9,496 nucleotides of DNA from Phycisphaerae bacterium. Lineage in GTDB: Bacteria > Planctomycetota > Phycisphaerae > Tepidisphaerales > Tepidisphaeraceae. Numbering within the stretch: the first letter of the stretch is position 1; every line of letters starts with the position of its first letter. The DNA is taken from NCBI GenBank assembly GCA_014380825.1, contig JACMJD010000495.1, forward strand, positions 1-9,496. The letters are read 5' to 3'. Made by a program: the position numbers and the translations under genes. The notes beneath the pieces are model-generated. The model saw only the letters and a list, made by a program, of their open reading frames with translations. It was not told the origin of the DNA and did not search any database. This document shows, piece after piece, positions 1-7,410 of this stretch.

Positions 1-927
1 GCGGGTGCACGGGCGAGACGCCCATGCCACGTTCTCTTCGTGCTGGCGCTTCTACCGTTGCTCGCCGGTTGTCCGCCCAAGGCCTCGCAACGGCAAATGT
101 ATCTCGGCCCAACCGAGCCCATGCGCGATGTCGTACAGGAGATCAACAAGAACACCGATCGCCTGCCGTCGATGTGGTCGCGCGGATATTTCGAGGCCAA
201 CGTCGTCGATCGCGGCAAGTCGCATTTCGTGAACGGCGATCTGCTGATGCTGTATCGTCGGCCGGATGACTTGCGGATCGTTGGCAAGAAAGACATCGCC
301 GGGACCGTCTTCGAGATCGGATCGAACCCCGAGCGTTACTGGCTGAGAGTCGGCGGCGACGTCGACACGATGTGGTGGGGCACGCACGCCAATGCGGGCA
401 ACGTCGATCCGAAGCAGATCCCGATTCCGCCGGCGCTGATGCTTGAGGTATTGGGCATCTCGTCGATCGACACGAACTTTCGGCAGCCGCCCGCGCCGGT
501 GATGCGCTTCAACAACGACGCCGATGCCTACATGCTGCTGTGGACGCTTCCACTGGCGGATCGGTGGGCGGCGCAGAAAGATGTCTGGTTCGATCGGCAG
601 ACCAAGCTGCCGATGAAAGTTTTGCTGTACGATGCGAACGGTCGCGTTGTGCTACTGGCGGATTTGTCGAACCACAAGCCGGTTGAAGTTGCCGGAGTTC
701 CGAAAGATCAATGGCCGAAGGTCGCGGCGAACTATCGCCTATACTTTCCCGATTCGGACACGAGCGTTGCGTTTGAGCTGGATCGACCGATGCTGAAGAA
801 CGGCCCAGGTCCAAACACCGTGCCGAACGATCGCAGTTTCGCATTTCCAGAAGAAGGCGGAGGAGCCAATCACGTTATCCCTGTCGATGAACCCGCCGCC
901 GCGCCCGCGAATGCCGCGCCGCGCTAG
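1..927 (+). CDS. LolA/LolB-like outer-membrane lipoprotein (5' end cut off)
   Basis: Seen: the frame is open to the left edge. It encodes an Arg-rich stretch (RARRPCH), a hydrophobic core (VLFVLALLPLL) and the lipobox LAGC, with the lipidated Cys at 70-72. A GTG at 40 could serve as a start, but it would remove the basic n-region and leave only ten residues before the Cys. There is no other start codon in frame between 1 and 40, so the true start is probably outside the window. The mature protein is about 285 residues with no further membrane segment. Its pattern (a GYFEANVVDRG strand, then a YRRPDDLRIV strand, later WFDRQTKLPMKVLLYDANGRV) resembles the curved beta-sheet of LolA/LolB-type lipoprotein carriers; this is fold-level recognition by eye, not a family match. 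The C-terminus is a low-complexity Ala/Pro tail encoded where the next gene begins. Inferred: a periplasm-facing lipoprotein working with the RDD protein downstream. The exact role is unknown. Confidence 0.75.
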   Translation, partial: AGARARRPCHVLFVLALLPLLAGCPPKASQRQMYLGPTEPMRDVVQEINKNTDRLPSMWSRGYFEANVVDRGKSHFVNGDLLMLYRRPDDLRIVGKKDIAGTVFEIGSNPERYWLRVGGDVDTMWWGTHANAGNVDPKQIPIPPALMLEVLGISSIDTNFRQPPAPVMRFNNDADAYMLLWTLPLADRWAAQKDVWFDRQTKLPMKVLLYDANGRVVLLADLSNHKPVEVAGVPKDQWPKVAANYRLYFPDSDTSVAFELDRPMLKNGPGPNTVPNDRSFAFPEEGGGANHVIPVDEPAAAPANAAPR

Positions 928-2563
928 CGTAATCGCAATCATTTTGATGTGCTGGTATCTCGCGCCCGCCGTGTCGCGCGCGCTGGCTGCCGATGCGCCT
1001 CCGGCCGTGCCGACGGAACTGCATGCGCACGGAAATGACGAGTGGTATTGGATCGCTAAGGTCGGCCCGAGCGAAAGCGACGCGGCCGCGCCGCAGACGA
1101 TCATCCAGGCTCGGAACAACGCGACGAACCGCTGGGTGCCGATGGCGCGGATCGATGCGCGCGTCCTGGCGATCGCAAATCGCGGCACGGAGTTGGGGGT
1201 CATTCAGGAAAAGAATCATTGGTCACTGTTGTGGCGAAACGGGGGCACGCTCGGCCAACCGCTGCCACGCGGAGCGATCATCCTTTCGCTGGCAGGCGAC
1301 GCGACCTCGCTCTGGGCGCTGGGCCGCGGTGAAGTCGGTCCCGTTTCGACTACGAAACCGTCGACCGCCGCCGTGAATTCCGCGTCGCGAACATCGCCGA
1401 CGATCTCCACCGCGACAATCTCCGCCGGGACGATCTCCGCCGCGACGAGCCGGCCGATCGCGACGGCGCTGTACGAATGGAACGTTCGCGAATGGGTGCC
1501 GCGCGCGATCCTCAGCGACGATTTGCTGATCGGCGAGGCGCGCGATGTCTCGGTCGCGCTGATCGGCTCGCGCCCGGTGCTGGCGGCGCGCGATCGCGAT
1601 GGAAATCTTCGCGTCGTCCGCCTCGAATCGGATGGCCGCTGGACCGAGCAGGGAAAACTTCCGCGGCAGCAGAGCTTCAAGCTCCTGGTCACTGGCGCGC
1701 GGCCGATGCTGTGGCTGTCGTCCGGCGGCGCCGCGGGCTCGATCGTCCCTCTGGAACAACTGACCGACGCTCCAACCGTTCTGCCGCCGCCGGTGAACCT
1801 GGCCGAATCCGATCCGCGCGCGATCGCCGCCGCCACCGGACAGCTCCGGCTGGTTTACATGCACGAGAAGAAATTGTACGAACAGGCGTATTCGCCCACG
1901 GGCGAAAAGCGCGGCGAGCCAAACCAGCTCGTCGCGGTCGTCGCGCCGACAATCGATACGTGGCAACACTGGCTGGCGCTGACGATGCTGGTGCTGCTGA
2001 CGCTGTTCGTCTTCGGCCCCGCGCGCCGACGCGCCGACAACATCGGCGGCGCCGGCGCTCGGACTGGTCCCGGCGCTGCCGACGCCACCGCCGCTGAATC
2101 GAGTACCGCCCGGATGGTCGCGCCGCCTCGGTTGCGTTTGCAGGCGGGCGTGCTGGATGCGCTGCCGCTCATCCTCGTCAGCTTCTTCATCGTCGCACAG
2201 TCGCAGGCGTCCGGCATGGAAGATCTGTATGATCGCGCGACGTACTTAAATCGCATCTGGCTCTGGATCGGCGCGTACGCGGTTTACTTCCTGCACACGC
2301 TGATCAGCGAACTGCTCACCGGCCGGACGCTCGGCAAATGGATCTTCGGCCTGCGCGTCACGAAGTTAGATGGAACCAGACCGCGCCCCATGGCGTTCCT
2401 GGTTCGCAACTTCGTGAGAGTGCTTGAATTCCACCTACTCCTGCCGCTGATCGTGATCGTCTTCTCGCCCCTGCACCAACGAATCGGAGACATGGCCGCG
2501 GGCACGATCGTGGTGGCGGATGATCTGCCGGCGCGCGAGGAAGATAAAGACGAAAACGAATGA
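887..2563 (+). CDS. RDD-family membrane protein with large exported N-terminal domain
   Basis: A 558-residue protein. Residues 9-35 look like a signal peptide (PRRASVIAIILMCWYLAP, then an Ala-rich cleavage region). Residues 36-355 are predicted extracytoplasmic, with recurring Trp/Leu strand patterns (NRWVPMARI, NHWSLLWRNGG, SLWALG, REWVPRAIL, PMLWLSS) that suggest a beta-propeller-like fold; this is inference. Residues 361-377 form a membrane helix, followed by an Ala/Gly-rich cytoplasmic linker. Residues 415-546 are an RDD domain: R417-L-Q-A-G-V-L-D424 opens its first helix, GRTLGKWIFGLRV lies at 479-491, and QRIGDMAAGT at 531-540 carries the last conserved Asp (D535). The family is often linked to transport or ion/proton exchange, but its substrates are mostly unknown. 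The start at 887 overlaps the lipoprotein gene by 41 bp. A second ATG at 911 (residue 9) would give a tighter signal peptide and a 17-bp overlap. Neither has a well-spaced Shine-Dalgarno; GGCGGAGGAG at 857-866 is 20 nt from the first, so coupled translation is plausible. Its TGA is one end of the 2561-2641 palindrome. Confidence 0.85.
   Translation: MNPPPRPRMPRRASVIAIILMCWYLAPAVSRALAADAPPAVPTELHAHGNDEWYWIAKVGPSESDAAAPQTIIQARNNATNRWVPMARIDARVLAIANRGTELGVIQEKNHWSLLWRNGGTLGQPLPRGAIILSLAGDATSLWALGRGEVGPVSTTKPSTAAVNSASRTSPTISTATISAGTISAATSRPIATALYEWNVREWVPRAILSDDLLIGEARDVSVALIGSRPVLAARDRDGNLRVVRLESDGRWTEQGKLPRQQSFKLLVTGARPMLWLSSGGAAGSIVPLEQLTDAPTVLPPPVNLAESDPRAIAAATGQLRLVYMHEKKLYEQAYSPTGEKRGEPNQLVAVVAPTIDTWQHWLALTMLVLLTLFVFGPARRRADNIGGAGARTGPGAADATAAESSTARMVAPPRLRLQAGVLDALPLILVSFFIVAQSQASGMEDLYDRATYLNRIWLWIGAYAVYFLHTLISELLTGRTLGKWIFGLRVTKLDGTRPRPMAFLVRNFVRVLEFHLLLPLIVIVFSPLHQRIGDMAAGTIVVADDLPAREEDKDENE
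1400..1444 (+). repeat. 15-bp in-frame tandem repeat, three copies
   Basis: Three consecutive 15-bp units of the form ACGATCTCCGCCGSG lie in codon register at 1400-1414, 1415-1429 and 1430-1444, followed by a partial fourth. They encode TISTA, TISAG and TISAA at residues 172-186 of the RDD protein. The surrounding residues, about 152-190, are Ser/Thr/Ala-rich low complexity, which looks like a flexible loop or linker between two strand-rich parts of the exported domain. The units differ by one or two bases from each other. Such an array can gain or lose copies by replication slippage without a frameshift. Confidence 0.85.
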
Positions 2564-2641
2564 ACCACCAAGACACCAAGAGCACCAAGAAATCAAATTC
2601 GGGTTTTGGCTTGTTGGTGTTCTTTGTGTTTTGGTAGTTCA
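2561..2641. repeat. Stop-to-stop imperfect palindrome between convergent genes, possible bidirectional terminator
   Basis: The left arm 2561-2590 and right arm 2612-2641 are inverted copies matching at 25 of 30 positions, with a 21-nt loop. Two of the five mismatches are G-U pairs in the plus-strand RNA. The outermost three bases of each arm are TGA, which are the stop codons of the RDD gene (plus) and the DUF885 gene (minus), so the element occupies the whole gap between the two reading frames. The left arm is itself made of near-repeats ACCACCAAG, ACACCAAG, AGCACCAAG (2564-2589). No clear T-tract follows on either side, so it is not a textbook intrinsic terminator, although a long stem here could still stop or protect both transcripts. 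Intergenic ACCAAG-rich repeats of this look occur in other environmental genomes as far as I recall; I could not check this. Confidence 0.75.
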
Positions 2642-4396
2642 GCGTTTCTGTTTTTGAATCCATCCGTTCACGATCCGCTCCAGCTCATCCAGCGGCACCG
2701 CGCCTTGGCCAATCACGACGTCGTTGAAATCTCTGACGTCGAATCTGTCGCCGAGCTCAGTCTCCGCTTTCTTCCGTAGTTCTTTGATCTTCAACTCCCC
2801 AACTTTGTACGCCAGCGCCTGGCCTGGCCAGGCGATGTAGCGGTCTACCTCGTTGGTGATGTCCAGCTCGCTCTTGGGGGCGTTGGATTTGAAGTAGTCG
2901 ATGGCCTGCTGGCGCGACCAATGCTTGTAGTGAATGCCGGTGTCGACGACGAGTCGCACGGCTCGCCACATTTCGTACGTGAGTCGGCCGAAGCGGTCGT
3001 AGGGGTCTTCGTACATGCCGATTTCTTCGCCCATCGCTTCGCAGTAGAGCGCCCAGCCTTCGACGAACGCGCTGTATCCGCCGTAGCGACGGAATTCGGG
3101 TTGCTCGCCAAGCTCCATCGCGCGGGCGATTTGGAAGTGATGACCCGGCACTGCCTCGTGCAGCGTGAGGGCGGTCATCTCCCATTTCGGGCGCGTCTCG
3201 GGTTTGTAGAGATTGACGTAATACGTCCCCGCACGGGATCCGTCGGCCGCCGGTTGCTGGTAGTACGCGGTCGTCGTATCCGGCGCGATGTTCATCGGGA
3301 TCGGCTCCACGCCGTACGGCATGCGCGGAATGACGCGGAACAGTTTCACCATCTTCGGATCGATCTTCTTCGCCAGCGCGCGGCTGGCGGCGAGCAGCTC
3401 GTCGCCAGTCGAATAGAAGAATCGTTTGTCGGTGCGTAGAAATTTGAAGAACTCTTCCAGCGATCGAGTGAAGCCGGCCTGTTCCTTCACCTTTTCCATC
3501 TCGGCTCTGATCCGCGCGACTTCGGCCAACCCAAGCTCGTGAATCTGCTGCGGCGACAGATCCGTCGTTGTGTGCTGCTTCGCGAAGAAGGCGTACATCT
3601 CATCGCCGTGCGGGAGTTGCCACGCGCCGACGTTGTCGAAACAGGCCGGGAGATATTCGGATTCGAAGAACTTCTTGAACTGCTGATACGAGGGAATCAC
3701 CTTTTCATCGATCGCTTTGCTGGCCGCGGTTTGCAGTCGGTCGCGATCGGAAGTCGAAATCGATTCGGGAAATGTCTTGAACGGTTTGTAGAAGCCGCTG
3801 GCGGTCGGATCGTCGACGATCTGCTTGTCGATCTGCGCCGGCACGCGCTGCATGACGATCTTCGGATGAACTACTTTGGCTCTAACTCCGGCGCGCATCA
3901 GCACGATGGTTTGATCCATCAAGGTCGGAAATGAGTTCAGCCGGGCGATCCAGTCTTCGTAATCTTTGACGGTTTGGAATCGCAGTTGATCGGCCAGCTC
4001 ATCCTGCGTCTGGATTCCGCCACGCTGGTTGAGGGGGACGAGGTGCCAATTGAAATCGAACTCCTGAATCTCGTTCTGCTGCTGCTTGCGGAACAGCTCG
4101 TAGTTCAATCGATCGGCCGGCGAGAGGTCTGTCGGCCCGATCGCATCCAGCTCGTTCATTACCTCTTTGCGATGCTCAATCCGTTTGGCCGTGGCGTCCA
4201 AACTGAGGTCCGGCCAGCGGTCGTTCCAGCGACGATCGCCCATCTCTGAAGCCCAGGTGGGCCATTGCTGCATGGTCCATTCCCACTCACGTTTGAAGAG
4301 CTGATTCAGCTTTTCGGACGAATCCGCAGGGGCGGCGGCAACCGTGAAAAGCAGTAGCAGGAGCGTAATGATTCTGGTCCGCAAGTCGCTGGTCAT
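2639..4396 (-). CDS. DUF885-family zinc-peptidase-like exported protein
   Basis: A 585-residue protein, a usual length for DUF885 (PF05960). Residues 1-26 form a Sec signal peptide (basic start, core IITLLLLLFTVAAA) without a lipobox Cys, so the product is probably free in the periplasm or secreted. The family signature is present: HEAVPGHH at 413-420, EGWALYCE at 446-453, the D485/H489 region, and WPGQALAYKVG at 523-533. Known for the family: it is grouped with zincin-type metallopeptidases. By analogy H413, E414 and H419 plus a Glu in the 446-453 motif would bind zinc and catalyse peptide hydrolysis. Note that the motif is HE-x4-H rather than the classic HExxH. The substrate is unknown. The ATG at 4396 is supported by GGAG (4405-4408, minus strand) at 8-nt spacing, and no key motif is missing. 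The gene stands alone: it converges with the RDD gene, sharing the palindrome at its stop, and diverges from topA. It has no visible functional link to either. Confidence 0.9.
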   Translation of the reverse strand: MTSDLRTRIITLLLLLFTVAAAPADSSEKLNQLFKREWEWTMQQWPTWASEMGDRRWNDRWPDLSLDATAKRIEHRKEVMNELDAIGPTDLSPADRLNYELFRKQQQNEIQEFDFNWHLVPLNQRGGIQTQDELADQLRFQTVKDYEDWIARLNSFPTLMDQTIVLMRAGVRAKVVHPKIVMQRVPAQIDKQIVDDPTASGFYKPFKTFPESISTSDRDRLQTAASKAIDEKVIPSYQQFKKFFESEYLPACFDNVGAWQLPHGDEMYAFFAKQHTTTDLSPQQIHELGLAEVARIRAEMEKVKEQAGFTRSLEEFFKFLRTDKRFFYSTGDELLAASRALAKKIDPKMVKLFRVIPRMPYGVEPIPMNIAPDTTTAYYQQPAADGSRAGTYYVNLYKPETRPKWEMTALTLHEAVPGHHFQIARAMELGEQPEFRRYGGYSAFVEGWALYCEAMGEEIGMYEDPYDRFGRLTYEMWRAVRLVVDTGIHYKHWSRQQAIDYFKSNAPKSELDITNEVDRYIAWPGQALAYKVGELKIKELRKKAETELGDRFDVRDFNDVVIGQGAVPLDELERIVNGWIQKQKR

Positions 4397-4404
4397 GGGC
4401 GATT

Positions 4405-4408
4405 CTCC
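4405..4408 (-). promoter_or_regulatory. Shine-Dalgarno of the DUF885 gene
   Basis: On the minus strand GGAG (within GGACGGAGAA) ends 8 nt before the ATG at 4396-4394. This fixes the start that also yields an intact signal peptide. It is the clearest ribosome binding site in the window. Confidence 0.7.
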
Positions 4409-4490
4409 GTCCTAAGATCATTTGAGACAAATATTTATGCGAAGCGCAATGGCGTTCAGTGAATGAACAGCCGCCGCTGTCCTAGCGTAG

Positions 4491-4527
4491 TGTCAAGGTA
4501 GGGAGGCGTTATGTGTCGGCCTTGACA
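4491..4527. repeat. 8-bp dyad TGTCAAGG-N21-CCTTGACA
   Basis: TGTCAAGG (4491-4498) and CCTTGACA (4520-4527) are a perfect 8-bp inverted repeat with a 21-bp spacer. The centres of the half-sites are 29 bp apart, close to three helical turns, as expected for a cooperatively bound operator; the operator role is inference. Each arm contains TTGACA reading outward, so they could also be two divergent -35 boxes, but only the topA-facing one has even a weak -10 partner. GTCAAGGT from the left half-site recurs as a direct copy at 4609-4616. Confidence 0.4.
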
Positions 4528-4530
4528 GAT

Positions 4531-4582
4531 GGCAGAAGCCTCACCAAACTCTGCCCCCGCTTTTGGGCTGGCAGGGCAGCCC
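4531..4582 (+). promoter_or_regulatory. Mutually exclusive short stems in the possible topA leader
   Basis: Three perfect 6-bp pairings overlap here. GGCAGA (4531-4536) can pair with TCTGCC (4550-4555). CTGCCC (4551-4556) can pair with GGGCAG (4574-4579). GGGCTG (4565-4570) can pair with CAGCCC (4577-4582). The first and third can coexist; the second excludes both. That is the logic of an attenuator or RNA switch. No U-run follows, and stems this short arise by chance in GC-rich DNA, so function is speculative. Confidence 0.25.
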
Positions 4583-4628
4583 CAACGGTCACGGCTGTCG
4601 TTACGGTCGTCAAGGTTTACCTCCCGGC

Positions 4629-4653
4629 GGTCGATAGCTGCTTCGGATCGACC
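4629..4653 (+). promoter_or_regulatory. Hairpin just upstream of topA start
   Basis: GGTCGAT (4629-4635) and ATCGACC (4647-4653) form a perfect 7-bp stem with an 11-nt loop. It ends 19 nt before the topA ATG. The 19-nt purine-rich spacer that follows contains AAGAAG, the only candidate ribosome binding site and a weak one. The stem could affect ribosome loading; this is inference. Confidence 0.4.
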
Positions 4654-4672
4654 ATAAGAAGTTGATAAGTAC

Positions 4673-7393
4673 ATGGCCAAAAAAACCGGCAAAAACCTCG
4701 TGATCGTCGAATCGCCCGCCAAGGCGAAGACGATCAACAAGTACCTCGGCGACGGCTTCATCGTGAAGGCGTCGTTCGGGCACGTGCGCGATTTGCCGAG
4801 CAAAGGCATGGGCGTTGATCTCAAGACGTTTGAGCCCGAATACGTCATCATCGAAGAGCGTGGCCGAAGCAAAGGCAAAGCGAAAATCGTCAGCGAGCTG
4901 AAGAAGCTCGCCAGCGAAGCTCCGGAAGTCTACCTCGCAACCGACTTGGACCGCGAGGGCGAAGCGATCGCCTGGCATCTAAAAGAAGCGCTGGGCATCC
5001 CCGACGCTCGCGTCAAGCGCGTGATCTTCAACGCCATCACCAAAGCCGAAATCCAGAAAGCATTCGCCAAGCCGAACAAGATCGACATGGATCGCGTGAA
5101 CGCGCAGCAGGCGCGGCGCATTCTCGATCGCATCGTGGGATATGAGATTTCACCCTTGCTATGGCGCAAAGTCGCCAAGGGTTTGAGCGCGGGGCGCGTG
5201 CAGTCGGTTTCGGTGCGGCTGATCGTCGAACGCGAACGCGAGATCGAAGCGTTCACGCCGACGGAGTACTGGAAGATCGGCGCGATCTTCGCGGCGGTTG
5301 ACGCCGCGACCTGCGCGAAGCTCTCGAAGCAATGGGCCGACTTCCTCACCAACACCGGCAACGGCGAACGCACGAAAATCGAGCGCGAAAAGTGGCTCGG
5401 CGAGCACCAGGCGTTCACGGCCGAGCTCATCGAAATCGGTGGGAAGAAGTTCGAACCGAACAATAAGAACGATGCGCGAAAGGCCGCCGAAGCACTCGGC
5501 TTCGTCGTCGACAATGAAACAACCACCGAAGACGCCGAAGCCAAGGGCCCGGCTAAGAACCTGACGACGATCACCGGCCACTTAGATAAGTGCCCGTCGT
5601 TCACGGTTCGCAGTATCGAAAAGAAGCGCACGACCTCGCGTCCGCCCGCGCCGTTTATCACGAGCACGTTGCAGCAGGGCGCGTCGAGCCGTCTCGGTTT
5701 CAGCGCAGATCGCGCGATGCGAATGGCGCAGAGCTTGTACGAAGCCGGGCACATCACGTACATGCGTACCGACTCGACGAATCTGTCGGGCGAGGCGCTG
5801 ACGATGGTGCGATCGTTCATCGAGAGCGAGTTTGGCAAGAAATATCTGCCGGAGAAGCCGAACTTCTATTCATCGAGCAACAAGAGCGCGCAGGAAGCGC
5901 ACGAGGCGATCCGTCCGACCGATGCGAGCTTCACGCCGCACGATGCGCACGCGAAGCTCTCGACCGATGAATACAAGCTCTACCAGTTGATCTGGAACCG
6001 CTTCGTCGCGTGCCAGATGCCACCTGCTGAATTTGATCAGACGACAGTTCAGATTTCCGCGAAAACGCAAGCGGCGGGCGATGCGGTTTTCAAGGCCAAC
6101 GGTCGCAAGCTCGTGTTCGACGGCTTCATGAAAGTCGCGGGAGTTTCCAGCGAAGATCAGTTGCTGCCGGATCTGTCGGAAGGCAAGCCCGTTCATCCAA
6201 TCGAAGTTTTGCCGAGCCAGCACTTCACCCAGCCGCCGCCGCGATTTACGGAGGCGAGCCTGGTAAAGGAGATGGAAAAGCTCGGCATCGGCCGACCGTC
6301 GACGTACGCGAGCACGATTCGCACGATCCAGGATCGCGAATATGTCGTGCAGAAGGATCGTCGCTTCTACGCGACGCAGCTCGGCAGCGTCGTCACCGAC
6401 AAACTCGTGCAGGCGTTCCCCGAAATCATGAACGTCAGCTTCACGGCCGGCATGGAGCTGAAGCTCGACCAGATCGAAGAGCAGCACCTGGATTGGGTCA
6501 AGCTGCTGAAAGATTTCTACGTCCCGTTCCACGAGCTCGTTGGCGGCGCCTTGGAAAAGATCGAACACGCCGGCGGCGCGCCGTCGCCGTACGTGTGCGA
6601 GAAGTGCGGCAATAAGTTTCTGTATCGCATCAGCAAGAACGGATTCTTCCTCGCGTGCGAAAATCGCGAGTGCGGAAACACCAAGCCGGTCGACGAGCAC
6701 GGCAAGCCGATGCTCCGCGAAGTCACGAACTTCAAGTGCCCGGTGTGCGGCCGCGAGATGATCAAGCGCAAGGGTCGCTTCGGCGAATTCCTCGGCTGCT
6801 CGGGTTACTCGGTGAAGAATGAGAAGGGCGAGCCAAGCTGCTCGACCATCATAAATCTCGACACCTCCGGCAACCCGCTTCCGCCGAAGCCGAAACCGAT
6901 CACGACCACGATCGCGTGCACGACGTGCGGCTCGCCACTTTATCTGCGTGACGGCAAGCGCGGGCCGTGGCTCGGGTGCAGTAAGTATCCAAAGTGCCGC
7001 GGTCGCATGGCGATGGCGAAGCTCTCGCCGGAAGACAAGAAGCAGATCGACGCGCTCACGCCGCTGCTGAAAGAAGGCGCCGCCGAGAGCGCGGACATGA
7101 TCGCGAAGATCCTCGCGGAAAACCCAAGCCTCACGACGACGGCCGCGGGTCCGAAGTATCCGATCACGACCGACATCGACTGCGACGAGTGCGGCAAACC
7201 CATGATCATCCGCAAGGGCCGCCGCGGTCCATTCCTGGGGTGCAGCGGTTATCCGAAGTGCAAGAACACCGGCGAAGTTCCCGCGAAGCTGATCGAAGAA
7301 ATGGGATTGAACGGCAACGGCGAGAAGAACGGTGAAGCAAAGACCGATCCGATCCCGCTGCCGGAACCCACCGAACACGAAGATGCTGCATGA
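4673..7393 (+). CDS. topA: DNA topoisomerase I (type IA, omega protein)
   Basis: A complete 906-residue enzyme that relaxes negative supercoils by single-strand cleavage and passage, acting on the nucleoid in the cytoplasm. The N-terminus MAKKTGKNLVIVESPAKAK begins the Toprim domain with catalytic E13. The acidic triad of ATDLDREGEA is D91, D93 and E95, which bind magnesium. The active-site tyrosine is Y363 in TYMRTDSTNL, equivalent to E. coli Y319. The IGRPSTYA motif lies near residue 540. Four C4 zinc ribbons end the protein: C642/645/662/667, C689/692/709/723, C749/752/769/775 and C837/840/857/863. All Cys are present; the second ribbon has an unusually long gap of 13 residues in its last pair. 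The enzyme is about 40 residues longer than the 865-residue E. coli one. Part of this is a charged stretch around 215-300 (QWADFLTNTGNGERTKI onward). The start is fixed by the family N-terminus. It is transcribed alone, from a structured leader to a strong terminator. Confidence 0.98.
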   Translation: MAKKTGKNLVIVESPAKAKTINKYLGDGFIVKASFGHVRDLPSKGMGVDLKTFEPEYVIIEERGRSKGKAKIVSELKKLASEAPEVYLATDLDREGEAIAWHLKEALGIPDARVKRVIFNAITKAEIQKAFAKPNKIDMDRVNAQQARRILDRIVGYEISPLLWRKVAKGLSAGRVQSVSVRLIVEREREIEAFTPTEYWKIGAIFAAVDAATCAKLSKQWADFLTNTGNGERTKIEREKWLGEHQAFTAELIEIGGKKFEPNNKNDARKAAEALGFVVDNETTTEDAEAKGPAKNLTTITGHLDKCPSFTVRSIEKKRTTSRPPAPFITSTLQQGASSRLGFSADRAMRMAQSLYEAGHITYMRTDSTNLSGEALTMVRSFIESEFGKKYLPEKPNFYSSSNKSAQEAHEAIRPTDASFTPHDAHAKLSTDEYKLYQLIWNRFVACQMPPAEFDQTTVQISAKTQAAGDAVFKANGRKLVFDGFMKVAGVSSEDQLLPDLSEGKPVHPIEVLPSQHFTQPPPRFTEASLVKEMEKLGIGRPSTYASTIRTIQDREYVVQKDRRFYATQLGSVVTDKLVQAFPEIMNVSFTAGMELKLDQIEEQHLDWVKLLKDFYVPFHELVGGALEKIEHAGGAPSPYVCEKCGNKFLYRISKNGFFLACENRECGNTKPVDEHGKPMLREVTNFKCPVCGREMIKRKGRFGEFLGCSGYSVKNEKGEPSCSTIINLDTSGNPLPPKPKPITTTIACTTCGSPLYLRDGKRGPWLGCSKYPKCRGRMAMAKLSPEDKKQIDALTPLLKEGAAESADMIAKILAENPSLTTTAAGPKYPITTDIDCDECGKPMIIRKGRRGPFLGCSGYPKCKNTGEVPAKLIEEMGLNGNGEKNGEAKTDPIPLPEPTEHEDAA

Positions 7394-7410
7394 GAATGAG
7401 CATCGCGCGC

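Larger units (their letters stand above)
4397..4672. other. Divergent intergenic region with promoters/leader of DUF885 and topA
   Basis: This 276-bp stretch separates the minus-strand DUF885 gene from the plus-strand topA and must hold both promoters. Seen: an AT-rich patch at 4417-4440 with an AAATATTT palindrome (4429-4436), placed suitably for a DUF885 promoter but without a good -35 partner. A consensus-like TTGACA at 4522-4527 faces topA, but the sequence 16-18 nt downstream (CCAAACTC) is a weak -10. The rest is GC-rich and full of short stems, annotated separately. A 42-codon open frame (4529-4657) has no ribosome binding site. No tRNA or recognised ncRNA was found. Confidence 0.6.

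Noticed and set aside
40..42. GTG as the start of the lipoprotein gene.
   Set aside because: The upstream in-frame codons supply the Arg-rich n-region and part of the hydrophobic core of the signal peptide, so translation most likely starts left of the window.
1223..1969. A 248-codon minus-strand frame inside the RDD gene.
   Set aside because: It is an Arg-rich shadow frame with no ribosome binding site, overlapping the RDD gene, whose domain structure is clear.
4529..4657. A 42-codon open frame beginning MAEASPNSAPAF and ending 15 nt before the topA ATG, a possible upstream ORF or leader peptide.
   Set aside because: There is no Shine-Dalgarno before its ATG. It would start only 2 nt after the candidate -35 box and so lie upstream of the transcript start. 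Its Ser/Arg-rich composition looks like translated noncoding GC-rich DNA.
5870..7378. A 502-codon open frame on the minus strand, opposite topA.
   Set aside because: It is fully antisense to a complete topA with all catalytic and zinc motifs. High-GC codon bias opens such long shadow frames, and the translation has no recognisable domain.
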